Origin: an uncultured Bacilli bacterium
GTDB lineage: Bacteria; Bacillota_I; Bacilli_A; RF39; UBA660
Reading direction: 5' to 3'
Assembly: GCA_934177545.1 (NCBI GenBank)
Contig: CAKPPI010000005.1
Span: 1 to 39,367, forward strand
Length of the DNA: 39,367 bases
Shown here: piece by piece, positions 16,606-24,735 of the stretch
Position numbering within the stretch: position 1 is the first letter of the stretch
Layout: every line of letters starts with the position of its first letter
Notes under the pieces: generated by a model
Seen by the model: only the letters and a program-made list of their open reading frames with translations
The model's database searches: none
What the model was told of the DNA's origin: nothing
Translations under genes and position numbers: made by a program

Positions 16606-17242
16606 AGCTGAATTTGTGGAACAAGTAAGACTATTGGGAATTAATCCAACAGAAGAACAATTATCTAAACTTGAAAAATTATATGAGATAATGATAGAAG
16701 AAAACAAAGTGATGAACTTAACAAGGATTGTTTCTAAAGATGATGTTTATTTAAAACATTTCTATGATAGTTTAACTCTAACTAAAGCTTGTGATTTAAC
16801 TGGTAATTTAACATTATGTGATGTTGGAACTGGTGCTGGTTTTCCAGGCTTAGTCTTAAAAATATTTTATCCAAATTTAGATATAACTTTAATAGACGCT
16901 TTACAAAAGAGAGTTAATTATCTTAATAGAGTAATTGAAAATTTAGATTTAAATGGAATAGAAGCTATTCATATAAGAGCCGAAGACTTAGCTAGAAAAG
17001 GAAATAAATATGATATTGTTACTGCAAGAGCAGTAGCTAATTTATCTAAATTATTATCTTGGACTATGCCACTTGTAAAGAAAAATGGTTATTTTGTTGC
17101 AATGAAAGGTAATGTAGATGAAGAATTAGTAATGGCTAAGCCAATTTTTGAAAGAAAAAAGTATAATTTAGATAGAAAAATAGAGTTTAAGTTACCAAAA
17201 GAGGGAAGTACTAGAACTATTTTGAAGATAAAATGTAATTAA
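16598..17242 (+). CDS. rsmG: 16S rRNA (guanine-527-N7) methyltransferase RsmG
   Basis: SAM-dependent methylation of G527 in 16S rRNA (GidB). 214 residues. Seen: the N-terminal helices, RIVSKDDVYLKHFYDSL, the SAM-binding motif DVGTGAGFPGLVLK, the acidic ribose-binding end LIDALQKRVNYL, and the late motif TARAVANLSKLL. Its ATG lies within mnmG (8-bp overlap). The stop codon is inside the left arm of a terminator, so this is the last gene of the 12687-mnmE-mnmG-rsmG unit. Confidence 0.96.
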   Translation: MTEAEFVEQVRLLGINPTEEQLSKLEKLYEIMIEENKVMNLTRIVSKDDVYLKHFYDSLTLTKACDLTGNLTLCDVGTGAGFPGLVLKIFYPNLDITLIDALQKRVNYLNRVIENLDLNGIEAIHIRAEDLARKGNKYDIVTARAVANLSKLLSWTMPLVKKNGYFVAMKGNVDEELVMAKPIFERKKYNLDRKIEFKLPKEGSTRTILKIKCN

Positions 17243-17264
17243 TTGCTAGATTAATTACTCTTTT
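17235..17264 (+). terminator. Terminator after rsmG
   Basis: GTAATTAA (17235-17242), loop, TTAATTAC (17251-17258), then TCTTTT. The stem is AT-rich and includes the rsmG stop codon. Confidence 0.6.
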
Positions 17265-17269
17265 GATGT

Positions 17270-17275
17270 TATAAT
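17270..17275 (+). promoter_or_regulatory. Putative -10 of noc
   Basis: Perfect TATAAT between the rsmG terminator and noc. The -35 is poor (TAGATT with a 17-bp spacer, inside the terminator). Confidence 0.45.
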
Positions 17276-17317
17276 GATATTATAGGAAGATTAGAAAGAA
17301 TAAAGTGAGGGATAGTA

Positions 17318-18793
17318 ATGCAGAATAATGAAAATGAAGTTGTATATTTATACTTAGATGATATAATTCCAAATAGATTTCAACCAAGACAAGTATTTGA
17401 TGAAAAAGCCTTAAAAGAATTAGCTGTTTCTATCAAAGAACATGGAGTGATTCAACCTATAATTGTTCGTAATATAGGAAATAAATATGAAATTATTGCA
17501 GGAGAACGTAGATATAAAGCAAGTGCTTTAGCAGGACTTACTAAAATACCAGCTATTGTTCGTAATTTAGATGATAAAGAAAGTAGTAAAGTAGCTCTAC
17601 TTGAAAATTTACAAAGAAAGAATTTAAATCCAATAGAAGAAGCTAGAACTTATCAAAAAATCTTAGAGTTAGACCAGATGACTCAGGAGGAATTAGCTAA
17701 AACTATGGGTAAAAGTCAGAGTGCTGTTGCTAATAAACTAAGACTATTATCTTTATCTGATGATGTTCAAGATGCTTTACTAAAAGAAAAAATATCAGAA
17801 CGTCATGCTAGAGCCTTATTAGCAGTAGATAACCAAGAAAAACAAAAACAATTACTTAACAAAATAATAGCTAATAAAATGACAGTTAGAGAATTAGAAG
17901 AGGAGATTAATCCTAAACCTAAGGAGAAAATTGCTACAGCAGATATAGAAAAATTATTAAATAGAGAACCAGTATCAGTTAATGAAAATACTACTATTAA
18001 TGTTCCAAACTTACCAAATCTAAACTTAGAAAATAATAATTCTGTTCCGGTAACACCTACTCCTAACCCTTCTATGAATACTCCAAAACCTAATAATAGT
18101 GATATAGATATTGATTATAGTACTCCTCCTAAATTTATAGATTATGGAGATGAGAAGATAGCTGATATACAAGACCCATTACTAAAGAGTACAGCTAGTT
18201 CAGAACTTAATTTAGATGAGCTTAGAAATAATGCCCAAGATATTAATGTTAAGGAAGAAAAACCATCTATGGATATGGATAGCTTATTAAAAGTAAATCC
18301 AACTAATGATGTTCAACCTGAACAGAGTATGAATAGTAATTTTAAATTCTTTCAACCAGATTCAGATGATTCTAGTGTAAGCGGTGGACAAACTTCTCAG
18401 GCTTCTATGCCTTCTAACAATAATCAATCAGCTCTTGATGCTTTATTATCTTCTAGTGTCACACCAACTAATAATACATCTACTCCTGATAGTTTATTAA
18501 ATGTAAATGGAGGAGAAAATCAAGTAGAAGAAAAGAATGAAGTACCTTATTTAGATACATATAACAATCCATTTGCTCATAATCCAATTTTCTCTGATGA
18601 TGTAGAAAAAATAATGGGTAAGAAAATTGAAGAAGGACAAGAAATACCAAAACTTGATTTTAATGATTGTTTAAATGTAGTGCGTGATGCTGTTAAAAGA
18701 ATAGAACAATCAGGCTTTAAAGTAGAAAGTGAAGAAATGAACTTTGAAAAGAATTATCAAATAGTTATTAAGATAGCCAAAAATGAAGAATAG
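17318..18793 (+). CDS. noc: Nucleoid occlusion protein Noc-like ParB paralogue with long disordered insert
   Basis: ParB-family CTPase clamp. Residues 8-120 form the ParB N-domain (IIPNRFQPRQVFDEKALKEL, CTP-motif GERRYKA at 62-68, ENLQRKNLNPIEEA). Residues 121-200 are the HTH region (MTQEELAKTMGKSQSAVANK, ISERHARALL). Residues 446-489 (LNVVRDAVKRIEQSGFKVES) match the C-terminal dimer domain of B. subtilis Noc better than that of Spo0J. Between them lie about 245 Asn/Pro/Ser/Asp-rich, low-complexity residues with five D/I-x-x-LL-like motifs; ordinary Noc has a short linker and about 283 residues. The N-terminal amphipathic membrane helix of Noc is absent, and an in-frame TGA four codons upstream rules out a longer start. 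Place, between rsmG and parA, is that of B. subtilis noc. It has its own promoter and terminator. Confidence 0.88.
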   Translation: MQNNENEVVYLYLDDIIPNRFQPRQVFDEKALKELAVSIKEHGVIQPIIVRNIGNKYEIIAGERRYKASALAGLTKIPAIVRNLDDKESSKVALLENLQRKNLNPIEEARTYQKILELDQMTQEELAKTMGKSQSAVANKLRLLSLSDDVQDALLKEKISERHARALLAVDNQEKQKQLLNKIIANKMTVRELEEEINPKPKEKIATADIEKLLNREPVSVNENTTINVPNLPNLNLENNNSVPVTPTPNPSMNTPKPNNSDIDIDYSTPPKFIDYGDEKIADIQDPLLKSTASSELNLDELRNNAQDINVKEEKPSMDMDSLLKVNPTNDVQPEQSMNSNFKFFQPDSDDSSVSGGQTSQASMPSNNNQSALDALLSSSVTPTNNTSTPDSLLNVNGGENQVEEKNEVPYLDTYNNPFAHNPIFSDDVEKIMGKKIEEGQEIPKLDFNDCLNVVRDAVKRIEQSGFKVESEEMNFEKNYQIVIKIAKNEE

Positions 18794-18795
18794 TT

Positions 18796-18819
18796 AAAGT
18801 AGAGAAATCTACTTTTTTT
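18796..18819 (+). terminator. Intrinsic terminator of noc
   Basis: AAAGTAGA, GAAA tetraloop, TCTACTTT, followed by four further T's. It starts three bases after the noc stop and separates noc from parAB. Confidence 0.9.
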
Positions 18820-18830
18820 CCTAAAAATTA

Positions 18831-18859
18831 TTTTCATAATAAGCTATTTCTGATACAAT
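18831..18859 (+). promoter_or_regulatory. Putative promoter of parA-parB
   Basis: TTTTCA (18831-18836), a 17-bp spacer, TACAAT (18854-18859), 35 bp before the parA start. Weak -35. Confidence 0.5.
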
Positions 18860-18893
18860 TAAATAGAGTTATGAAAAGAAGCGAGTGATAAAA

Positions 18894-19679
18894 ATGGGAA
18901 AAGTCATATCATTAGTAAATCAAAAGGGAGGAGTAGGAAAGACTACTACTAGTATTAATTTATCTGCTTCTCTTGCATATCTAGGAAAAAGGGTTTTATT
19001 AATTGATTTGGATCCACAAGGAAATACAACAACTGGTGTTGGAATAAATAAAGGAGATATAAATAATAGTATTTATGATGTATTAACAGGAAGATGTACT
19101 TGTGTGGAAGCTATGATAAAGACTAAATATAAACAATTATATGTTTTGCCAGCTACTATAAATTTAGCAGGGCTTGATATTGAACTATTAGAAAAGAGTC
19201 AACAAGAACCTGGATTTGCAAAAGGAGCTCAACTAAAACAACATTTGGAAGATATAAAAGATAATTTTGATTTTATCATTATAGATTGTCCTCCATCTTT
19301 AGGACTTATTACAACAAATGCTTTAACTGCTAGTGATTCAGTGATTATCCCAGTTCAATGTGAATTCTTTGCCTTAGAAGGAATTATGCAGTTACTAAAT
19401 ACTATAAGACTTGCACAAAAACAATTAAATCCTAATTTAGATATAGAAGGAGTTTTACTAACTATGCTAGACTCTAGAACTAATTTAGGATTTGAGGTAG
19501 TAGAAGATATAAGAAAATTCTTTAAAGAAAAAGTTTATAATACTATTATTCCAAGACTAATAAGATTAACAGAAGCACCAAGTCATGGGGAACCAATAAT
19601 AGTATATGACCCTAAGAGTAAGGGAAGCGAAGCTTATTTAAATTTAGCAAAGGAAGTGATTGATCGTAATGGAAACTAA
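18894..19679 (+). CDS. parA: Chromosome partitioning ATPase ParA/Soj
   Basis: Deviant Walker-type ATPase that, with Spo0J/ParB, moves origins and modulates DnaA. Chosen start ATG 18894 (MGKVISLVNQKGGVGKTTT); a GTG three codons upstream is possible. 261 residues, close to Soj (253). Seen: deviant Walker A NQKGGVGKTTT, switch I DLDPQGNTTTG, Walker B IIIDCPPSLGLITTNAL, and PVQCEFFALEG. No N-terminal HTH, so it is the chromosomal type and not the plasmid ParA type. It overlaps parB by about 11 bases from the preferred parB start. Confidence 0.97.
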   Translation: MGKVISLVNQKGGVGKTTTSINLSASLAYLGKRVLLIDLDPQGNTTTGVGINKGDINNSIYDVLTGRCTCVEAMIKTKYKQLYVLPATINLAGLDIELLEKSQQEPGFAKGAQLKQHLEDIKDNFDFIIIDCPPSLGLITTNALTASDSVIIPVQCEFFALEGIMQLLNTIRLAQKQLNPNLDIEGVLLTMLDSRTNLGFEVVEDIRKFFKEKVYNTIIPRLIRLTEAPSHGEPIIVYDPKSKGSEAYLNLAKEVIDRNGN

Positions 19680-20550
19680 AAGAAGAGCCTTAGGTAAAGG
19701 ATTAGAAGAGTTATTCAATACAGAGCAAATAGATATAAATAAAGTGGAAGAAAAAATTATAGAGTCTACCCCTAAAAATGAAATTATTGATTTAGATTTA
19801 GACCAATTGCGTAGTAATCCTTATCAACCGAGAAAAACTTTTGATGAAGAAGCATTACAAGAGTTATCTAATTCAATTAAAGAACATGGTGTCTTTCAAC
19901 CAATTATCGCTAAGAAAAGTATAAAAGGATATGAAATAGTAGCAGGAGAAAGAAGAGTGCTTGCTAGTAGAATGGCAGGACTTGATAAAATACCAGCTAT
20001 TGTAAAAGATTTAACTGATGAACAAATGATGGAAATAGCATTACTTGAAAACCTTCAAAGAGAAGATTTAAATGCTATGGAAGAAGCTATGGCTTATAAG
20101 AGATTACAACAAGAGTTGAACTTAACTCAGGAAGAACTATCTAAAAAAGTAGGGAAAAGCCGTAGTCATGTTACTAATATGATGGGATTATTAACTTTAC
20201 CAGAAGAAGTAAAAGATATGATAATTACAAAAGAAATATCTATGGGACATGCTAGAATACTAAGTAAATTAGATGATAAAGAACAAATAAAGAAACTAGC
20301 TAATGATGTAGTAGTTAAAAAACTTAGTGTTAGACAACTAGAAGATATGACTAATTCACCAGTGGATTTTCATAGAAAAAAAGAAATTAGAAGAAGAGAA
20401 GCCAGTGATTCAGAATATAGTTATATAGCAAGTACTTTGTGTGATAAATTAGGAACAAGAGTAAAGATAAAGAAAAACAAAGTAGAAATTAAATTTGAAA
20501 ATGCAGCAGATTTAACAAGAATACTTGAAATTATGCAATTAGATAAATAA
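19669..20550 (+). CDS. parB: Chromosome partitioning protein ParB/Spo0J
   Basis: CTP-dependent clamp that loads at parS, spreads, and recruits SMC. Start ATG 19669 (METKRRALGKGLEELF) matches the usual ParB N-terminus, with AGGAAGTG upstream; a TTG at 19660 is the alternative. 293 residues. Seen: the ParA-stimulating basic N-terminus, the N-domain (LRSNPYQPRKTFDEEAL, GERRVLASRMAGL, ENLQREDLNAMEEA), the HTH (LTQEELSKKVGKSRSHVTNM), SMGHARILSKLDD, and the C-terminal dimer domain ending TRILEIMQLDK. Its four target sites lie at 652-1075. Compare Noc, whose HTH region differs at KSQSAVANK against KSRSHVTNM, consistent with different operators. Confidence 0.97.
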   Translation: METKRRALGKGLEELFNTEQIDINKVEEKIIESTPKNEIIDLDLDQLRSNPYQPRKTFDEEALQELSNSIKEHGVFQPIIAKKSIKGYEIVAGERRVLASRMAGLDKIPAIVKDLTDEQMMEIALLENLQREDLNAMEEAMAYKRLQQELNLTQEELSKKVGKSRSHVTNMMGLLTLPEEVKDMIITKEISMGHARILSKLDDKEQIKKLANDVVVKKLSVRQLEDMTNSPVDFHRKKEIRRREASDSEYSYIASTLCDKLGTRVKIKKNKVEIKFENAADLTRILEIMQLDK

Positions 20551-20570
20551 TAATAAAAGGAAGTGATATA

Positions 20571-21374
20571 GTGAAAGAGTTTTTAGATTCAGAAATTTTC
20601 TTATATATTTTAAAACCAATTATTTATATTGCTGTAGCATATATTATTTATAGAATATTAAATTTTATTTTACAACAAGCCTTAATTAAAAATAATGTGT
20701 CAACAAAACATCGTCGAAAACTAGAAACATCAAAGAGTATTATTGTAAATTTTGTTAAGTATTTAATAATTATTATAACAATGTTATCTATTCTTTCATT
20801 ATATCATGTAGATGTTAGTAGAATATTTGCAGGAATTGGTATAGCAACAGCTGTTCTTTCTTTAGCATTTCAAGATGTAGCAAAAGACTTTTTAGCAGGA
20901 CTAGCTATTCTTTTAGAAGATCAATTTGAAATAGGAGATAACGTATCTATCAATGGATTTAGAGGAGACGTTATTTCTATGGGACTTAAAACTACTAGAA
21001 TAAAAGACTATAAAGGAGCAGTTAAGATTATTTCTAATCATACTATAAATGAAGTAATTAATTATAGTTTGAATCCTTCTTTAGCGGTAGTAGATATATC
21101 AGTAAGTTACGAAAGTGACTTAAATGAAGTGGAAAAAGTTATAAATGCTACTATGGAAAAAATTAATAAGACTTACGATAATCTAAAAGGTAAGTGTGAG
21201 TTATGGGGAGTAGAAAAATTAGATGATTCAGCAGTAGTTTATAGAATTGTTTTAAAAACTAGGTCTAATAAAAACTTTGCTGTTGAAAGAAAAATGAAAA
21301 AAGACTTTAAATTAGCTTTAGATGAAGCAGGAATTAAGATACCATATCCACAAGTAGAGGTGCATAATGAATAA
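20571..21374 (+). CDS. Small MscS-family mechanosensitive channel
   Basis: Membrane channel that opens under tension to release solutes in osmotic downshift. 267 residues. Three membrane segments (about 8-28, 58-80 and 86-108), then the family pore-lining helix and beta domain: GIGIATAVLSLAFQDVAKD, FLAGLAILLEDQFEIGDNV, and INGFRGDVISMGLKTTRI. The start is GTG 20571 after AAGGAAGTGATATA. It lies 20 bp after parB and is probably co-transcribed. The 3' end overlaps the DUF951 gene by eight bases. It resembles the YkuT-type small channels. Confidence 0.93.
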   Translation: MKEFLDSEIFLYILKPIIYIAVAYIIYRILNFILQQALIKNNVSTKHRRKLETSKSIIVNFVKYLIIIITMLSILSLYHVDVSRIFAGIGIATAVLSLAFQDVAKDFLAGLAILLEDQFEIGDNVSINGFRGDVISMGLKTTRIKDYKGAVKIISNHTINEVINYSLNPSLAVVDISVSYESDLNEVEKVINATMEKINKTYDNLKGKCELWGVEKLDDSAVVYRIVLKTRSNKNFAVERKMKKDFKLALDEAGIKIPYPQVEVHNE

Positions 21375-21582
21375 TAATTATCAAGTAGGAACTCATTTAA
21401 TTCTAAAAAAAGGACATCCATGTGGAACTAATGAATGGGAAGTAGTACGTCTTGGAGTTGATATTAAACTTAAATGTTGTAATTGTGGTAGAACAGTATT
21501 AATTCCAAGAATTGAATTAAATAAAAAGATTAAGAAAGTAAAAGAGGAGTTATATGAAGGACAAGAAAAAACTGAAACTTAA
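21367..21582 (+). CDS. DUF951 family zinc-binding-like small protein
   Basis: 71 residues of the DUF951 family found near parB/ychF in Firmicutes. Seen: the family core GHPCGTNEWEVVRLGVDIKL and KCCNCGRTVLIPR with a CxxC pair and an upstream Cys that could bind zinc. Function is unknown; the basic character and context suggest a nucleic-acid or ribosome-related role. It overlaps mscS by 8 bp and the following transporter by 29 bp. Confidence 0.9.
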   Translation: MNNNYQVGTHLILKKGHPCGTNEWEVVRLGVDIKLKCCNCGRTVLIPRIELNKKIKKVKEELYEGQEKTET

Positions 21583-23149
21583 GAAATTTTATTTTCATCC
21601 TATTACAGTTTTTATTTTTTTGACTATATTAACAATAATAGCAAGTGCTATTTTATCAGCTTTGCAAATGCAAGGAACTTATAGTAAAGTTAATACTTCT
21701 AATTATGAATTGGAAAGTGTTTTAGTTGCAGTAAAAAATATGTTGACTTTTGATGGGATGAAATTTATTTTTAGTAATGCATTACGCAATTTTTTATCAT
21801 TTGCTCCATTTGGTATGTTGGTGCTTACTTTAATTGGATTAGGTGTATCATCATCAACTGGTTTTCTTGATACATTTATTTCAAGAAAAGTAAAGAAAAT
21901 GGATAAGAGAATAGTTACGTTTATTATTATTTTTCTAGCAACTATCTCTTCTTTGATAAATGATATAGGTTATGTCTTATTAATACCTTTATCAGCAATA
22001 ATATTTCAAGCAAATAACAGAAATCCTTTTGCAGGAATAGTGGCAGCTTTTTGTGGAGCTAGTTTTGGTTCTGCTATAAGTTTATTTGTAGGTTCAATGG
22101 AAGTTAATTTAATTCCTTATACAACATCAGCGGCTAGATTAATAGATAAAAGTACTCATATTAGTTTAACATCCAACTTAATTATAATAATTGCCTTTTC
22201 AGTTTTACTTTCAATTATTGGAACTGTAATTGTAGAAAGTATAATAGTTAAGAGATTAGGTAAATATAAAGATAATCAAGAAAATGTTAAAACAGAAGAG
22301 TTAACGGTAGTAGATGAAGAAGAAATAGAACAAGAAAGAATTGCTAAAGAAAAGAAAGAAAAATCAGGACTTAAGTATGCCTTAATTACAGCAATAGTAG
22401 TTATAATAGCTTTTATTTATATGATAATACCTAATTTACCATCTAGTGGTATGTTACTAGATATGAGTGAAGATACTTATTTAGGCCAATTATTTGGTAC
22501 TAATTCCTATTTCCAAGATGGATTTACCTATATGATAAGTTTATTATTTATCCTTACAAGTATTGCTTATGGAATAGGTGCTAAGTCAATAAAGAATGAT
22601 AAAGACTTAATATATGGTTGTGAAAAGATGTTTACATCAAGTGCAGAGATGGTTATGCTACTATTTGTAGCAAGTCAGTTTATTTCTATTTTTAGAGAGA
22701 CTAACATTGGTACAATAATAGCTACTTGGGGTGCTAATATCTTAGGAAGTGTTTCCTTTAGTGCATTACCACTTATAATTGTTTCCTTAGTGTTAATAGC
22801 CATAGCTAATATATTTGTTACAACACCATCTAGTAAATGGCAAATCTTTGCACCAGTTATGGTACCAGCTATGATGCAAGCTAATATTTCACCACAATTT
22901 GCTCAGTTTATTCTAAGAGCAGGTGATTCAATGACTGCTGGAATTACTCCGTTATTAGCAGCTTTTGCCATATATATAGGGTACTTAAATATATATAATA
23001 AAGATAAGTCAAAACCAATAACTATTCATCAAGCATTAGCATATGTTATGCCATACTTTACAATAATTTCAATTTCTTGGATTTTATTAACAATAGGTTG
23101 GTATTTAATAGGTCTACCAATAGGTCCAGGAGTTTATCCAACATTATAG
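21554..23149 (+). CDS. AbgT-family transporter (p-aminobenzoyl-glutamate uptake or drug/sulfonamide efflux type)
   Basis: Polytopic inner-membrane transporter, 531 residues, about 10-12 membrane segments. Recognised from similarity in order to E. coli AbgT: an N-terminal HPITVFIFLTILTIIASAIL segment, FSNALRNFLSFAPFGMLVL, a re-entrant region DIGYVLLIPLSAIIF, a charged cytoplasmic loop near residues 225-275, SLLFILTSIAYGIGAKSI, FVTTPSSKWQIFAPVMVP, and the closing WYLIGLPIGPGVYP that is almost identical to the AbgT end. The start ATG has AGAGGAG seven bases upstream and lies within DUF951. Family members either import p-aminobenzoyl-glutamate (a folate breakdown product) or export antimetabolites; the sequence alone does not decide. 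B. subtilis has no such gene here. Confidence 0.92.
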   Translation: MKDKKKLKLKKFYFHPITVFIFLTILTIIASAILSALQMQGTYSKVNTSNYELESVLVAVKNMLTFDGMKFIFSNALRNFLSFAPFGMLVLTLIGLGVSSSTGFLDTFISRKVKKMDKRIVTFIIIFLATISSLINDIGYVLLIPLSAIIFQANNRNPFAGIVAAFCGASFGSAISLFVGSMEVNLIPYTTSAARLIDKSTHISLTSNLIIIIAFSVLLSIIGTVIVESIIVKRLGKYKDNQENVKTEELTVVDEEEIEQERIAKEKKEKSGLKYALITAIVVIIAFIYMIIPNLPSSGMLLDMSEDTYLGQLFGTNSYFQDGFTYMISLLFILTSIAYGIGAKSIKNDKDLIYGCEKMFTSSAEMVMLLFVASQFISIFRETNIGTIIATWGANILGSVSFSALPLIIVSLVLIAIANIFVTTPSSKWQIFAPVMVPAMMQANISPQFAQFILRAGDSMTAGITPLLAAFAIYIGYLNIYNKDKSKPITIHQALAYVMPYFTIISISWILLTIGWYLIGLPIGPGVYPTL

Positions 23150-23151
23150 TT

Positions 23152-23180
23152 TTGACAATTTGACTTAATTAGATTAAAAT
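23152..23180 (+). promoter_or_regulatory. Promoter of ychF
   Basis: TTGACA (23152-23157), a 17-bp spacer, TAAAAT (23175-23180). The predicted start at about 23187 falls within the following hairpin. Confidence 0.75.
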
Positions 23181-23183
23181 AAG

Positions 23184-23209
23184 AAAGAAAATTATATTAT
23201 TTTCTTTTT
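23184..23209 (+). terminator. Hairpin after abgT / at the 5' end of the ychF transcript
   Basis: AAAGAAAAT, loop TATATT, ATTTTCTTT, then TT. It may end the parAB-abgT unit, but it lies directly on the start of the ychF transcript, so it could also be a 5' structure there. AT-rich and of modest strength. Confidence 0.5.
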
Positions 23210-23230
23210 ATTTTGGAAGGAGTTTTATTT

Positions 23231-24331
23231 ATGAGTTTAAAAGCAGGTATTATAGGATTACCAAATGTAGGGAAGAGTACATTATTTAATGCTATTACTA
23301 ATCAACATATTTTAGCAGAAAATTATCCATTTGCAACGATTGATCCTAATGTGGGAGTAGTTAATGTTAAAGATGTTCGTCTTGATAGACTAACAGAAAT
23401 GTATGAACCTAAGAAGACTATCCCTACTAGTTATGAATTTACAGATATTGCAGGTCTTGTTAGAGGAGCTAGTAAAGGAGAAGGATTAGGAAATAAATTT
23501 TTATCACATATAAGAGAAACTGATGCTATAGTAGAAGTAGTTAGATGTTTTGATAATGGAAAAATAATTCATGTAGATGGTAATGTTGATCCAATAAGAG
23601 ATTTAGAAACTATTAATCTAGAGCTTATTATTAGTGATTTGGAAATGGTTACTAATCGTTTAGGAAAAATCAGTAAAAGAGCTTTAATGAGTAAGGATAA
23701 ACAAGAAAAGTTAGAATATGAATTATTAGAGAAAATAAAGACTACTCTTGAAGAAAATCAACCGGTAAGACATATAGACTTTAAAGATGATGAATTAAAA
23801 ATACTAAAATCTTATAATTTCTTAACAATAAAACCAATTATATATGTAGCTAATATAGATGAAAGTATGATAGGTTTAGAAGATAATTCTTATGTAAAAG
23901 AAGTTAAAGAGTATGCAAAGAAAGAAAATGCTTCAGTAGTTGTTTTATGTGCTAAGATTGAAGAAGAACTAAGTGAATTAAGTGATACAGATAAAAAAGA
24001 TATGTTAGAAGCTTTGGGAATGGAAAATAGTGGACTAGAACAATTAATTTCTGCAACTTATGATTTATTAGGATTGGCGACATATTTTACTGTAGGTAAA
24101 GATGAAGTGAGGGCTTGGACTTTTAAGAAAGGTATGAATGCTAAGAAGTGTGCAGGTATTATCCATACAGACTTTGAAAAAGGATTTATCAAAGCTGAAG
24201 TTATTAGTTATGATGATTTAATGGAATATGGTAGTGAGTTAAAAACTAGGGAAGCAGGAAAAGCTAGAATAGAAGGAAAAGATTATATCATGCAAGATGG
24301 AGATATTTGTCACTTTAGATTTAATAATTAA
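23231..24331 (+). CDS. ychF: Redox-regulated ATPase YchF (OLA1-type)
   Basis: Obg-family P-loop protein that prefers ATP and binds ribosomes. Start ATG 23231 (MSLKAGIIGLPNVGKSTLF) with AGGAG nine bases before; 366 residues, the family length. Seen: P-loop GLPNVGKST, NYPFATIDPNVGVV (switch I), DIAGLVRGASKGEGLGN (G3 region), a coiled-coil insert near 130-190, and the C-terminal TGS domain (GKDEVRAWTFKKGMNAKKCAG). Conserved neighbour of rpsF-ssb-rpsR in Bacilli. Confidence 0.97.
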   Translation: MSLKAGIIGLPNVGKSTLFNAITNQHILAENYPFATIDPNVGVVNVKDVRLDRLTEMYEPKKTIPTSYEFTDIAGLVRGASKGEGLGNKFLSHIRETDAIVEVVRCFDNGKIIHVDGNVDPIRDLETINLELIISDLEMVTNRLGKISKRALMSKDKQEKLEYELLEKIKTTLEENQPVRHIDFKDDELKILKSYNFLTIKPIIYVANIDESMIGLEDNSYVKEVKEYAKKENASVVVLCAKIEEELSELSDTDKKDMLEALGMENSGLEQLISATYDLLGLATYFTVGKDEVRAWTFKKGMNAKKCAGIIHTDFEKGFIKAEVISYDDLMEYGSELKTREAGKARIEGKDYIMQDGDICHFRFNN

Positions 24332-24337
24332 AAAAGA

Positions 24338-24433
24338 TAGACTTTTCTAATTTATTTTGTTATAATACAAACGAGTATTTAAAATACTCCTTACCTATTT
24401 AATAGGTCTTATGTCCAGAAGGAGGTGTAAATA
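24338..24433 (+). promoter_or_regulatory. rpsF promoter and structured leader
   Basis: TAGACT (24338-24343), 17 bp, TATAAT (24361-24366). The short leader then has two hairpins, GAGTATTT/AAATACTC (24373-24389) and ACCTATT/AATAGGT (24393-24407), followed by SD AGAAGGAGG (24418-24425). It lies where S6:S18-binding autoregulatory leaders occur, but the CCG-containing bulge of that motif is not visible, so feedback control is only a possibility. Confidence 0.6.
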
Positions 24434-24721
24434 ATGAACAAGTATGAAATTATGTTTATTGTAAAACCAGATTTAGAGGAAACTTCTATTAAAAATGAAG
24501 CTGAAAGTCTAAAAAAGGTTTTAACAAACTTAGAAGCTAAAATCGTTGAAGAAAAAGCTATGGGACAAAGAGAATTAGCATATGAAATAAAGAAATATAA
24601 AAATGGATATTATTTCTTATTCGTAGTAGAAGGTTCTCATGAAGCTATTAAAGAATTTGATCGTTTAGCTGGAATCAATGAAAACATTTTACGTCATTTA
24701 ATTATTCGTAAAGAAGACTAG
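24434..24721 (+). CDS. rpsF: 30S ribosomal protein bS6
   Basis: 95-residue primary ribosomal protein that pairs with S18 on the 16S central domain. Seen: [17 protein letters not shown], the [20 protein letters not shown] strand block, and the ending [13 protein letters not shown], all diagnostic. First gene of the rpsF-ssb-rpsR operon, with its own promoter. Confidence 0.97.
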   Translation: MNKYEIMFIVKPDLEETSIKNEAESLKKVLTNLEAKIVEEKAMGQRELAYEIKKYKNGYYFLFVVEGSHEAIKEFDRLAGINENILRHLIIRKED

Positions 24722-24735
24722 AAAAAGAGGTAACT

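Noticed and set aside
24373..24407. Hairpins before rpsF as terminators of ychF
   Set aside because: They lie downstream of the rpsF -10 and have no T-run, so they belong to the rpsF leader.
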